Below are positions 1 to 6,436 of a stretch of 6,579 bases of DNA, piece by piece. The notes beneath the pieces are model-generated. The model worked only from the letters and a program-made list of their open reading frames with translations. It searched no databases and was not told where the DNA came from. A program made the translations under genes and the position numbers. Position 1 is the stretch's first letter. The number at the start of each line of letters is the position of its first letter. The DNA is from an uncultured Sulfitobacter sp. (GTDB lineage: Bacteria; Pseudomonadota; Alphaproteobacteria; Rhodobacterales; Rhodobacteraceae), in assembly GCA_937923365.1 (NCBI GenBank), contig CALAIJ010000029.1:1-6579 (forward strand), read 5' to 3'.

Positions 1-732
1 TTCTTTGCCCAGCATCAGGTGGACGAGCTGGTCATCGCGGAAACCCCGCTCCAGCACATGATCGCCGCCCGCCCCGGTATCCTGCAGACCAAATTGCGCG
101 CTCAACTGGCGGGCTTTGGCCTTGGCCCCGATCAGTCGGACACCGCCGTGGGGCGTCTGTCGGGCGGCCAAAAGGCGCGCCTGTCGCTTCTACTGGCCAC
201 GTTGGACGCGCCACACCTGCTGATTTTGGACGAGCCGACCAACCACCTTGATATTGAAAGCCGCGAGGCACTGGTTGAGGCGCTGACCGCCTACTCCGGC
301 GCTGTGATCCTTGTCAGCCACGACATGCACCTTTTGTCGATGGTGGCAGACCGCCTCTGGCTGGTCTCGGATGGCACCGTGACACCCTATGAAGACGATC
401 TGGAAGCCTACCGCCAGATGCTGCTGACCCCCACCAAACCGGTCAGCAAAGCCCCCAAAGCCAAGGAAGCGCCCAAGCCAAAACGGGCCTCCCGCGACGA
501 GGTGCTGGCCCTGCGCCGCGACGTCCGCACCGCAGAGGCCCGCGTGACCAAGATCAACGAGATGCGCGATAAACTGGCCAAGAAGCTTGCCGACCCCGCC
601 CTCTATGAGGACACCAAAGTGGGCGAACTGGCGGTCTGGAACAAGAAATACGCCGAAGTGATGGATGCCCTCGACCGGGCCGAAGCCCTTTGGGTCACTG
701 CGGAAGAAAAGCTGGAGAAAGCCACCGCCTGA
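1..732 (+). CDS. yheS: YheS-like ABC-F family ATPase, C-terminal part (5' end outside window)
   Basis: The reading frame is open from base 1 without a start, so the gene begins upstream; 243 residues and the stop TGA are visible. ABC-F proteins are soluble tandem-ATPase proteins without membrane domains that act on ribosomes. What remains is most of the second nucleotide-binding domain: FFAQHQ at residues 1-6, including the Q-loop glutamine; signature LSGGQ at 53-57; Walker B DEPTNHLD at 77-84 with catalytic Glu78; and the H-switch in LVSHD, His107. The first ATPase domain and the second Walker A must lie upstream. A Lys/Pro/Ala-rich linker (about 146-164) leads to a charged, probably coiled-coil C-terminal domain (165-243) containing LADPALYED. 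That layout and the local wording resemble E. coli YheS more than Uup or EttA, from memory of those sequences. The internal GTG at base 19 is not a real start. The exact ribosomal role of YheS-type proteins is poorly defined. Family certain, subfamily likely. Confidence 0.93.
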   Translation, partial: FFAQHQVDELVIAETPLQHMIAARPGILQTKLRAQLAGFGLGPDQSDTAVGRLSGGQKARLSLLLATLDAPHLLILDEPTNHLDIESREALVEALTAYSGAVILVSHDMHLLSMVADRLWLVSDGTVTPYEDDLEAYRQMLLTPTKPVSKAPKAKEAPKPKRASRDEVLALRRDVRTAEARVTKINEMRDKLAKKLADPALYEDTKVGELAVWNKKYAEVMDALDRAEALWVTAEEKLEKATA

Positions 733-742
733 CCTGCCTCTT

Positions 743-786
743 CCGGCCCGAAATATCCCGGGAGGGCTGGAGGGCAGCGCCCTCCA
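743..786. repeat. Roseobacter-type intergenic motif with perfect 8-bp hairpin
   Basis: Eleven bases after the ABC-F stop lies CCGGCCCGAAATATCCCGGG, which includes the palindrome TCCCGGGA (756-763). A perfect stem-loop follows: TGGAGGGC (768-775), loop AGC, GCCCTCCA (779-786). GGAGGGC also occurs as a direct repeat at 761-767 and 769-775. I recall similar motifs (AAATATCCCGGG followed by a GC-rich hairpin) downstream of many genes in Rhodobacteraceae, but that cannot be checked here. No T-run follows the stem, so it is not a canonical intrinsic terminator. It may attenuate transcription or stabilise the 3' end of the mRNA. Confidence 0.6.
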
Positions 787-802
787 ACACAACACATGGA
801 AC

Positions 803-818
803 GCGGGGCTTGCCCCGC
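803..818 (+). terminator. Second GC hairpin upstream of marC (possible attenuator)
   Basis: GCGGGGC at 803-809 and GCCCCGC at 812-818 are perfect inverted repeats; the practical structure is a 6-bp stem closed by a CTTG tetraloop. It ends 19 bases before the marC start and is followed only by a short T-run (CCCTTTGG), so terminator activity is uncertain. It could equally be the second part of the repeat element that starts at 743, or it could limit read-through from the ABC-F gene into marC. Confidence 0.4.
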
Positions 819-837
819 CCCTTTGGACAAACCGCCT

Positions 838-1473
838 ATGCTGCTCGACACCGCTTACATGATCACCGTGCTCGTCACCATGTTCGTGGTGATTGATCCC
901 ATTGCGATCGCCCCGCTGTTCATCGCCCTGACACCGGGCATGACCCAATCGCAACGCCGCCGCACCGCGTGGCGCGCTTGTTTCATCGCGGGCATCCTGT
1001 TGCTGCTTTTTGCGGCTCTGGGCGAGGCGATTTTGAATTTCATCGGCATCTCCATGCCAGCCTTCCGCGTGGCGGGGGGCATCTTGCTGTTTATCACCGC
1101 ATTGGACATGCTTTTTGAGCGCCGCACCAAACGCCGTGAGGACCGCACGGAGGAAGAGGACGACCGCCCCGACCCCGCGGCCTTCCCGCTTGCCATTCCT
1201 CTGATTGCCGGCCCCGGTGCGATCGCGTCAGTGATCCTTCTGACCAGCGAAAAGCCGGGGGGCGAAGGGCTGCTTGTTGTCTCCCTCATCACTGTGCTGA
1301 CCCTGATCGTGATGGGCCTTGTGATGCAAATCAGTGGCCATCTGGAACGGGTGCTGGGCAAAACGGTCATCAACGTGATCACCCGCCTGTTGGGCATGCT
1401 GCTCGCCGCCCTTTCGGTGCAGTTTGTCCTTGATGGGCTGGCAGCCTTCGGTTTTGCCCCCCCTGCGGGCTGA
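838..1473 (+). CDS. MarC family integral membrane protein (NAAT/UPF0056 type)
   Basis: This 211-residue protein is almost entirely hydrophobic, with six likely membrane segments at about 6-28, 43-62, 70-93, 117-137, 145-165 and 180-203. Family hallmarks are DPIAIAPLF (20-28), AFRVAGGILLF (75-85) and PLAIPLIAGPGAI (117-129); length matches the family. MarC proteins were once linked to multiple antibiotic resistance, a link later disputed, and some relatives are described as neutral amino acid transporters, so the substrate is unknown. The loop between segments 3 and 4 (about 94-113) is highly charged, a basic run followed by an acidic one. The start at 838 was chosen because it gives a short tail before the first segment, as in relatives. 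The in-frame ATG at 796 would add 14 residues encoded within the hairpin at 803-818; ATG 859 is a shorter alternative. The ribosome binding site is weak (GGAC, 825-828). Co-transcription with the ABC-F gene is possible. Confidence 0.92.
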   Translation: MLLDTAYMITVLVTMFVVIDPIAIAPLFIALTPGMTQSQRRRTAWRACFIAGILLLLFAALGEAILNFIGISMPAFRVAGGILLFITALDMLFERRTKRREDRTEEEDDRPDPAAFPLAIPLIAGPGAIASVILLTSEKPGGEGLLVVSLITVLTLIVMGLVMQISGHLERVLGKTVINVITRLLGMLLAALSVQFVLDGLAAFGFAPPAG

Positions 1474-1498
1474 CGCGCGGGCCCTGCCCCCCTATATA
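1470..1498 (+). promoter_or_regulatory. Candidate sigma70-type promoter for the aspartic protease gene
   Basis: CTGACG (1470-1475, five of six matches to the TTGACG form of the -35 box) is followed after 17 bases by TATATA (1493-1498, a -10-like box). Transcription would start near 1505, giving a leader of about 20 bases before the ribosome binding site AAAGGA (1513-1518) and the ATG at 1525. The -35 box overlaps the marC stop codon. The -10 box forms the centre of the perfect palindrome CCCCTATATAGGGG (1489-1502), which could be coincidental or an operator. Prediction from spacing and sequence only. Confidence 0.5.
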
Positions 1499-1524
1499 GG
1501 GGCAAACACAGCAAAGGACCTATC

Positions 1525-2106
1525 ATGGGTGAATTTGAAACAGGCCGGTTGATCTATCTTGTCGTGCTTTTGGCAATGGTGGGCGGATGGTTCTTCATGC
1601 AGACCCGTGAAGGGCTCGGCAAAACGCTTCAGCACGCCGCGATCTGGGGGATGATCTTTGTCGGCGGTGCCGCTGCGGTGGGCCTTTGGCAAGACATCAC
1701 CTATCAGACGGGCCGCGGCCAGATTGCTGTCAATTCTGCGGGTCAGATCGTGGTGCCGCGTAACGCAGACGGGCATTATTACCTCGCGGCAGAGGTGAAC
1801 GGTGCCACCATCCGCTTTGTGGTGGACACGGGTGCGACCGATCTTGTGCTCAGCCAGGAGGATGCCGCCCGCGCGGGGCTTGATCCTGAAACACTGATCT
1901 ATTCAGGCCGTGCCAATACCGCAAACGGCATGGTCCGCACAGCTTTTGTGAAGCTCGATCAGGTCCGTCTGGGAAATGCCGAGGACCGCGATGTGCGCGC
2001 GGTGGTGAACCAGGGCGAAATGGACGGCTCCTTGCTGGGCATGGGCTATCTGCAACGCTGGGGGCGCATCGAAATCACAGGTGGTGAGCTGATTTTGACA
2101 CGTTAG
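1525..2106 (+). CDS. TIGR02281-type membrane-anchored retropepsin-like aspartic protease (clan AA)
   Basis: This 193-residue protein has two N-terminal membrane segments (about 8-25 and 40-56), then a single aspartic protease domain. The catalytic motif is VVDTGATDLVLS (99-110, catalytic Asp101, bases 1825-1827). The domain closes with SLLGMGYLQRWGRIEI (169-184), like the LLGMxFL...EI ending of TIGR02281 proteins. With one catalytic Asp per chain, such enzymes are expected to work as homodimers. The loop between the membrane segments carries Arg28 and Lys33 while the N-terminus is net acidic; by the positive-inside rule the protease domain should face the periplasm (inference). The ATG at 1525 has a good ribosome binding site, AAAGGA, 6 bases upstream. 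No substrate is known to me for this family. A promoter-like element directly upstream suggests it is transcribed on its own despite lying only 51 bases after marC. Family assignment is strong, function unknown. Confidence 0.9.
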   Translation: MGEFETGRLIYLVVLLAMVGGWFFMQTREGLGKTLQHAAIWGMIFVGGAAAVGLWQDITYQTGRGQIAVNSAGQIVVPRNADGHYYLAAEVNGATIRFVVDTGATDLVLSQEDAARAGLDPETLIYSGRANTANGMVRTAFVKLDQVRLGNAEDRDVRAVVNQGEMDGSLLGMGYLQRWGRIEITGGELILTR

Positions 2107-2112
2107 GAGTAA

Positions 2113-2131
2113 GGTGCCCTTTCAGGGCATC
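2113..2131. terminator. Hairpin between convergent protease gene and holC
   Basis: TGCCCT (2115-2120), loop TTC, AGGGCA (2124-2129) form a perfect 6-bp stem that can extend by a G-T and a G-C pair to 2113-2131. It lies in the 32-base gap between two converging genes, where a terminator used from both sides is expected. Neither strand has a clear T-run after the stem, so it is not a textbook intrinsic terminator. The location is the main support. Confidence 0.5.
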
Positions 2132-2138
2132 CGCGCCG

Positions 2139-2597
2139 TCAGGTCTCTGCCTTCTTTTCCCAGCGCCCACTTTCTTCAGACCAGTATTGCGCCGATGCGC
2201 CCGCATCTTTCAGCGCCTTCCACTGATCGCGCGCCCGTTGCAACGCGTCCTCGTCCGTGCCGTCGAACAGCACGCAAACACGGTCAAGGCGCGCAACTTC
2301 TGCCGCGTCAACGGCGGCCCCATGCACGGACATCACGCAGTGGGGGCCATTGGGCGCATCCGCTGATGTGGTCAGCAAAACAGGCTGGTCCGCATCATGT
2401 GTGCCGCCCGCCATGCCATGCGGCAGGAAACCGTCATCCGGCCCCAGCCACAGCGCCTTGTCGAGCGCCTCCAGCCCTTCGGTATGTACGCCGCGCACGG
2501 CCACACGCCAGCCTTGCTCCAGCGATTTGCCGACCAGCATGGTCAGGGTCTGGACCAAAGGCTTGCGCGTCAGGTGATAGAAATATGCCGCCCCCAT
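2139..2597 (-). CDS. holC: DNA polymerase III subunit chi
   Basis: Chi is the clamp-loader accessory subunit that, with psi, links the DNA polymerase III holoenzyme to single-stranded DNA-binding protein. The 152-residue protein shows the chi pattern: an N-terminal FYHLTRKPLVQTLTMLVGKS (6-25), then GWRVAVR (29-35), LDKALWLGPDDGFLPHG (45-61), and a C-terminal VCVLFDG (107-113) followed by AR..WK and an aromatic SGRWEKK end. Length is close to the E. coli protein. It starts 7 bases after the pepA stop, with only a weak ribosome binding site (AGGCGGA, 11 bases upstream, inside the pepA end), so translation is probably coupled to pepA. E. coli has the same pepA-holC order. The psi subunit gene is not in the window and is often absent or unrecognised in alphaproteobacteria. 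Confidence 0.93.
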   Translation of the reverse strand: MGAAYFYHLTRKPLVQTLTMLVGKSLEQGWRVAVRGVHTEGLEALDKALWLGPDDGFLPHGMAGGTHDADQPVLLTTSADAPNGPHCVMSVHGAAVDAAEVARLDRVCVLFDGTDEDALQRARDQWKALKDAGASAQYWSEESGRWEKKAET

Positions 2598-2604
2598 GAC
2601 AGGC

Positions 2605-4077
2605 TCAATCCGCCTCGAACATGTTTGAAATCAACCGGTTAAGCGCGGCAACGCCCCATCCGGTGGCCCCTGTGGGTGCCAGCGCCGTCTCCGCCTTGAC
2701 GGAGGCCACACCGGCGATATCAAGATGGATCCACGGCACGCCGTCCTGCACGAAACGCTGCAAGAACTGCGCTGCCGTGACCGAACCGGCCGCCCGTCCG
2801 CCGATGTTCTTCATGTCCGCGATCCGGCTTTTCAGCAGATCGTCATAGGCTTGGCCCAGCGGCATGCGCCACGCGCCTTCCCCTTCGGTCTGCGCGGCCT
2901 TCAGGAAGGCATTGCAAAGCGCGTCGTCGTTGGAAAATACGCCCGCGTTTTCATGCCCCAGCCCCACAATGATCGCGCCCGTCAGTGTCGCCAGATCGAT
3001 CATCGCAGCGGGTTTGAATTCTTCCTGCGCGTACCACATGACGTCACAGAGCACCAAACGCCCCTCTGCATCGGTGTTGATGACTTCAACCGTGTCGCCC
3101 TTCATGGAGGTAATGACATCGCCGGGGCGCACCGCGTTGCCACTGGGCATGTTCTCGACAATGCCGACCAGCCCGACCACGTTTGCCTTGGCCTTACGCA
3201 GTGCCAGCGAACGCATGACGCCCGCCACGACGCCCGCACCGCCCATATCCATGGTCATGTCTTCCATGCCCGCACCGGGCTTGAGGCTGATACCGCCGGT
3301 GTCAAACACCACGCCCTTGCCGACCAAGGCCAAAGGTGCGTCGCCCTTTTTGCCGCCATCCCAGCGCATCACCACCACCTTGGACGGGCTGTCAGAGCCC
3401 TGCCCAACACACAAAAGTGTATTCATTCCGAGGCTTGTAAGCTGATCCTCATCCAAAACCTCAACCTTGAGGCCCAATGCGGACATCTCCTCAAGCCGCT
3501 CTGCGAAATTGGTGGTGGTCAGCACATTTGCAGGCGCATTGACCAGATCGCGGGTCATATGCGCGCCTTCGGCGATGGCCATCAAGGGGGCCGCCTCTGC
3601 CTGTGCATCCTCAGGCTTTGAACACATGATGCGCACGGCACCCTCGGCCTTGGACGGCGCGCTTTTGTGGTCCTCAAAGGTGTAGTCCCGCATGGCGATG
3701 CCGTAGGCTATCTGCGCGACGCGCCGGAAACTGCCAGCCAGCACCAGCAGGTCGGCCTTGCCACGGTTCTTGGCAAGTGCTGCCCCCGCCTTGCGCGCCG
3801 CCGTCTGATCGGCGCTTTTGGGCAGGCAAATCACGTCGACGGCTTCTGCCTCAAGCCCTGCAGGATAGGCCATGGTGGTCACAGAGCCGGGTTTTGCTTG
3901 GGAAAACGCCTCGCTCTCGACCAAACGCGCCAATGCGCCTCTGGTCAGCTTGTTGACGCGCCGCGCGCCTACATCAAGGCGTCCTTCGGGATCGACACAG
4001 ACCGCAACGCGGCCCTTCGCCTTGGCGATTTCGTCGATCTGGGTTTCGGCAAATGTGAGGGGGGTGAGCGCTGTCAT
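2605..4077 (-). CDS. pepA: Leucyl aminopeptidase, M17 family (PepA)
   Basis: Cytosolic two-metal aminopeptidase that removes N-terminal residues, notably leucine, from peptides; family members are hexamers. The 490-residue protein has the two-domain M17 plan: a variable N-terminal domain (to about 165) and a catalytic domain from about 170. The signature NTDAEGRL is at 334-341 (bases 3055-3078). Metal and catalytic residues appear intact: Lys254, Asp259, Lys266, Asp277, Asp336, Glu338 and Arg340. All sit at a constant offset of 16 from the E. coli PepA residues 270, 275, 282, 293, 352, 354 and 356 (numbers from memory), so the core has no indel relative to E. coli. The start at 4077 has the ribosome binding site AGGA 9 bases upstream. 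E. coli PepA also binds DNA in Xer recombination and carAB control; whether this one does cannot be judged from sequence. It is the first gene of the pepA-holC operon and diverges from lptF. Confidence 0.97.
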   Translation of the reverse strand: MTALTPLTFAETQIDEIAKAKGRVAVCVDPEGRLDVGARRVNKLTRGALARLVESEAFSQAKPGSVTTMAYPAGLEAEAVDVICLPKSADQTAARKAGAALAKNRGKADLLVLAGSFRRVAQIAYGIAMRDYTFEDHKSAPSKAEGAVRIMCSKPEDAQAEAAPLMAIAEGAHMTRDLVNAPANVLTTTNFAERLEEMSALGLKVEVLDEDQLTSLGMNTLLCVGQGSDSPSKVVVMRWDGGKKGDAPLALVGKGVVFDTGGISLKPGAGMEDMTMDMGGAGVVAGVMRSLALRKAKANVVGLVGIVENMPSGNAVRPGDVITSMKGDTVEVINTDAEGRLVLCDVMWYAQEEFKPAAMIDLATLTGAIIVGLGHENAGVFSNDDALCNAFLKAAQTEGEGAWRMPLGQAYDDLLKSRIADMKNIGGRAAGSVTAAQFLQRFVQDGVPWIHLDIAGVASVKAETALAPTGATGWGVAALNRLISNMFEAD

Positions 4078-4211
4078 GAGGTGCTTTCCTGGCTGTGATA
4101 CGCAAGACCTAGCCCGCCAGCCGCCTCATGACCAGATATGAGTTTCGCCAAGCGTTAATCTGGGGTATGCTACGCATTAATTGCCGCAAGAGCGAACGTC
4201 AGGGGAAAAGA
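4078..4211. promoter_or_regulatory. Divergent pepA / lptF intergenic control region
   Basis: This 134-base region separates pepA (-) and lptF (+) and must hold promoters for both operons. Its lptF-proximal half is the most AT-rich stretch in the window. A weak lptF promoter candidate is TTTCGC (4143-4148), 17 bases, TATGCT (4166-4171); only the -10 box is a fair match. Two near-identical octamers, GCGTTAAT (4152-4159) and GCATTAAT (4174-4181), lie 22 bases apart on the same strand and flank that -10 box, so they might be operator half-sites. I found no convincing -35/-10 pair for pepA. That this region is regulatory follows from gene orientation; the particular boxes are tentative. Confidence 0.45.
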
Positions 4212-5342
4212 GTGGGCCGAGTAGACCGCTATATGCTGTCGCAGCTACTGGTGCTGTTTGGCTTCTTTGCGCTTGTTCTGGTCGCGCTGTTCTGGATCAA
4301 TCGCGCTGTTGTCCTGTTTGACCGGCTGATCGGCGACGGGCAGTCCGCGATTGTCTTCCTTGAATTTACCGCCCTTGGCCTGCCCCGTCTGATCACCACC
4401 GTTTTGCCCATCGCCGCCTTTGCCGCCGCGGTCTACGTGACCAACCGGATGACCGGCGAAAGCGAATTGACGGTCTTGCAATCCACCGGCTCCGGCCCGT
4501 GGCGGCTGGCGCGCCCTGTGCTGGTCTACGGGCTTTGTGTGGCGCTGATGATGACCGTGCTCAGCCATTTTCTGGTGCCGCTGGCCTCTGCGCAACTGAC
4601 GGAGCGCGAGCAGGAGATCAGCCAGAACGTCACTGCGCGCCTGCTGACCGAAGGGACATTCCTGCATCCCACTGAAAAAGTGACCTTTTACGCCCGCCTG
4701 ATCGACGACGACGGCGTGCTGCGGGATGTGTTCCTGTCCGACCGCCGCAATCCCGACGAAGGTGTGATTTACACTGCGGCCGAAGCTTATCTGGTCCGCA
4801 ACGGGGAGGGCACAACGCTGATCATGGTCGACGGTCTGGCGCAACGGCTGGAGAATGCGGACAAGCGGTTGGCCACCGCCAAATTCCGCGACTTTTCCTT
4901 TGATATCTCGTCGCTTGTCAGCTCCGACCGCGCGGAGAACCTGACACTGGCCCATATGACCACCCCTGCCCTGATCGGCGATTGGGACGCGCTGGCGACA
5001 CGTCTGAAGCAAAGCAAAGGCACCATCGCCGAGGAAGTGCACAGCCGTTTCGCCCAGCCCCTGTTCTGCATTGTGGCCGCCATGGTGGGCTTTGCCACGC
5101 TTCTGGTGGGCGGGTTCAGCCGTTTTGGCGTCTGGCGCGAGATCGTAATCGCCTTTTTCCTGCTGATCGCCATTGATGGCATCCGCGGGGTGATGGTGGA
5201 CCCTGTGCGCGAAAATGCGGGCCTGTGGCCGTTGATGTACCTGCCATCGGCTTTGGGCGCGCTTTTGGTGCTGGCGATGCTGTTTCAGGCCGCCAACCCC
5301 AACTGGTACCGCCGCAGCCCCCGCACGGAGGGCACCGCATGA
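4212..5342 (+). CDS. lptF: LPS export ABC transporter permease LptF
   Basis: LptF pairs with LptG and the ATPase LptB to extract lipopolysaccharide from the inner membrane and pass it to LptC and the periplasmic bridge. The 376-residue protein has the YjgP/YjgQ layout: membrane segments at about 11-30, 57-77 and 100-126, a periplasmic beta-rich domain (about 130-275), then segments at about 281-300, 309-327 and 339-359. The motif NRMTGESELTVLQSTG (78-93) matches the cytoplasmic coupling helix that contacts LptB. EEVHSRFAQPL (274-284) is typical of the entry to the fourth segment. The start is the GTG at 4212: AGGGG (4201-4205) lies 6 bases upstream, and it yields the usual short VDRYMLSQ N-terminus. 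The ATG at 4128 would add 28 atypical residues from the promoter region; ATG 4233 is a shorter alternative. It overlaps lptG by ATGA. Length fits the family (about 360-380). Confidence 0.95.
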   Translation: MGRVDRYMLSQLLVLFGFFALVLVALFWINRAVVLFDRLIGDGQSAIVFLEFTALGLPRLITTVLPIAAFAAAVYVTNRMTGESELTVLQSTGSGPWRLARPVLVYGLCVALMMTVLSHFLVPLASAQLTEREQEISQNVTARLLTEGTFLHPTEKVTFYARLIDDDGVLRDVFLSDRRNPDEGVIYTAAEAYLVRNGEGTTLIMVDGLAQRLENADKRLATAKFRDFSFDISSLVSSDRAENLTLAHMTTPALIGDWDALATRLKQSKGTIAEEVHSRFAQPLFCIVAAMVGFATLLVGGFSRFGVWREIVIAFFLLIAIDGIRGVMVDPVRENAGLWPLMYLPSALGALLVLAMLFQAANPNWYRRSPRTEGTA

Positions 5343-6436
5343 TCCTGCATTTCTACTTTGCCCGCCGCTTTGCAATGACATTCCTGATGATCACGGGGGT
5401 GCTTTTTGCGCTCGTTGTGCTGGTGGACGCGGTGGATCAGGCGCGGCGGTTCTCGGGCTATGACATCGGCTTTGGCAATGTGATGCGCCTGACGCTGCTG
5501 AACGCCCCGCAGACGATCAACCTGATCCTGCCCCTGATCGTGATATTGGCGACGGTGACATTGTTTCTGGCGCTGGCCCGCTCGTCCGAGATGGTGGTGA
5601 CGCGTGCCGCTGGCCGATCTGCCCTGCGCGCGCTGATCGCGCCTGTGGTGGTGGCACTGGTCATCGGCGGGCTGGCCGTGACTATGCTGAACCCGATCGT
5701 GGCGGCCACGGGCAAGCGTTATCTACAACTTTCCGAAGGCTTTCGTGCAGGGGGGGCGGCCGCCCTGTCGATCAGTGACGAAGGGTTGTGGCTGCGCCAA
5801 GGCTCGGAGGCCGGTCAAACCGTGATCCGCGCATGGCGCTCGAACGCGGATGCGAGCGTGCTTTATGACGTGACCTTCCTGTCCTACGCGCCCGATCTGG
5901 GCCCTGTCCAACGGATCGAGGCTGCAAGTGCCGCGCTCAGAGACGGTGAATGGTCCTTGCGCAATGCAAAGGCCTGGCCGCTGGCCCAAGGTGTCAATGC
6001 GGAGGGCGAAGCGCAGTTCTACGAGACGCTCACGATCCCCTCGTCGCTCACGCTGGACCGCATCCGCGAAAGCATTGGCAAACCGGCCGCCGTGTCCATC
6101 TACCAGTTGCCCGAATTCATCCGCCAGCTTGAGGCCGCAGGGTTCAGCCCGCGCAAACACAAGGTCTGGCTGCAGGCCGAATTTGCGCGCCCGCTGTTTC
6201 TGGTGGCGATGGTTCTTGTTGCGAGCGCCTTTACCATGCGCCATACCCGTGCAGGCGGCACCGGGCGTGCTGTGTTGACGGCAGTGCTCTTGGGGTTTGG
6301 TTTGTATTTCGTACGCAGCTTTGCTCAGATTTTGGGAGAGAACGGGCAAATCCCCGTTCTTCTGGCCGCTTGGGCACCCCCTGTTGCGGCGATCCTGTTG
6401 GCCCTTGGCTTGCTCTTGCATGTGGAGGACGGCTAG
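5339..6436 (+). CDS. lptG: LPS export ABC transporter permease LptG
   Basis: Second permease of the LptB2FG lipopolysaccharide extractor. The 365-residue protein repeats the LptF plan: membrane segments at about 12-32, 55-78 and 97-118, a periplasmic jellyroll-type domain (about 125-275), and segments at about 283-299, 308-328 and 337-360. ARSSEMVVTRAAGRS (80-94) is the coupling helix, with Glu84 in the position of the conserved acidic residue. FTMRHTRAGGTGR (298-310) followed by GLYFVRSF (321-328) is characteristic of LptG rather than LptF. The start ATG at 5339 overlaps the lptF stop (ATGA) and has GGAGG (5327-5331) 7 bases upstream. The stop TAG is directly followed by the lptD ATG. Translation is probably coupled on both sides, fitting the equimolar need for LptF and LptG. 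Confidence 0.95.
   Translation: MILHFYFARRFAMTFLMITGVLFALVVLVDAVDQARRFSGYDIGFGNVMRLTLLNAPQTINLILPLIVILATVTLFLALARSSEMVVTRAAGRSALRALIAPVVVALVIGGLAVTMLNPIVAATGKRYLQLSEGFRAGGAAALSISDEGLWLRQGSEAGQTVIRAWRSNADASVLYDVTFLSYAPDLGPVQRIEAASAALRDGEWSLRNAKAWPLAQGVNAEGEAQFYETLTIPSSLTLDRIRESIGKPAAVSIYQLPEFIRQLEAAGFSPRKHKVWLQAEFARPLFLVAMVLVASAFTMRHTRAGGTGRAVLTAVLLGFGLYFVRSFAQILGENGQIPVLLAAWAPPVAAILLALGLLLHVEDG

Noticed and set aside
796..837. Upstream ATG extension of the MarC protein by 14 residues
   Set aside because: The extra stretch (MERGACPAPLDKPP) is encoded by the hairpin element at 803-818 and is unlike family N-termini.
905..1225. Repeated GCGATCGC octamers in marC (near 905 and 1219)
   Set aside because: Only two copies lie within coding sequence and both are explained by ordinary Ala/Ile codons in a GC-rich gene; no element structure surrounds them.
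855..1526. A 223-codon open frame antisense to marC
   Set aside because: It exactly shadows marC, is Ser/Arg/Pro-rich and low in complexity, and has no recognisable family. MarC hallmarks on the plus strand are unambiguous.
2114..2642. Plus-strand open frames opposite holC (2114-2599, 2257-2577, 2397-2642)
   Set aside because: They overlap holC, which has clear chi-subunit motifs, and their translations are low-complexity Pro/Arg/Ala/Ser without any domain.
4155..4180. Two TTAA tetramers as a CtrA-type binding site
   Set aside because: The classical CtrA site has TTAA repeats separated by 7 bases; here they are 18 bases apart, so the match is not supported.
4128..4211. Upstream ATG extension of LptF by 28 residues
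   Set aside because: The added residues do not resemble LptF N-termini, would cover the likely promoter, and lack a ribosome binding site. The GTG at 4212 has AGGGG at proper spacing and gives the family-typical start.
4245..5381. A 378-codon open frame antisense to lptF
   Set aside because: Its translation is rich in Gln, His, Gly and Arg without any domain, and it lies opposite a certain lptF. It is a side effect of GC-rich codon bias. The long antisense frames at 190-954, 2725-3621 and 5723-6565 are rejected for the same reason.
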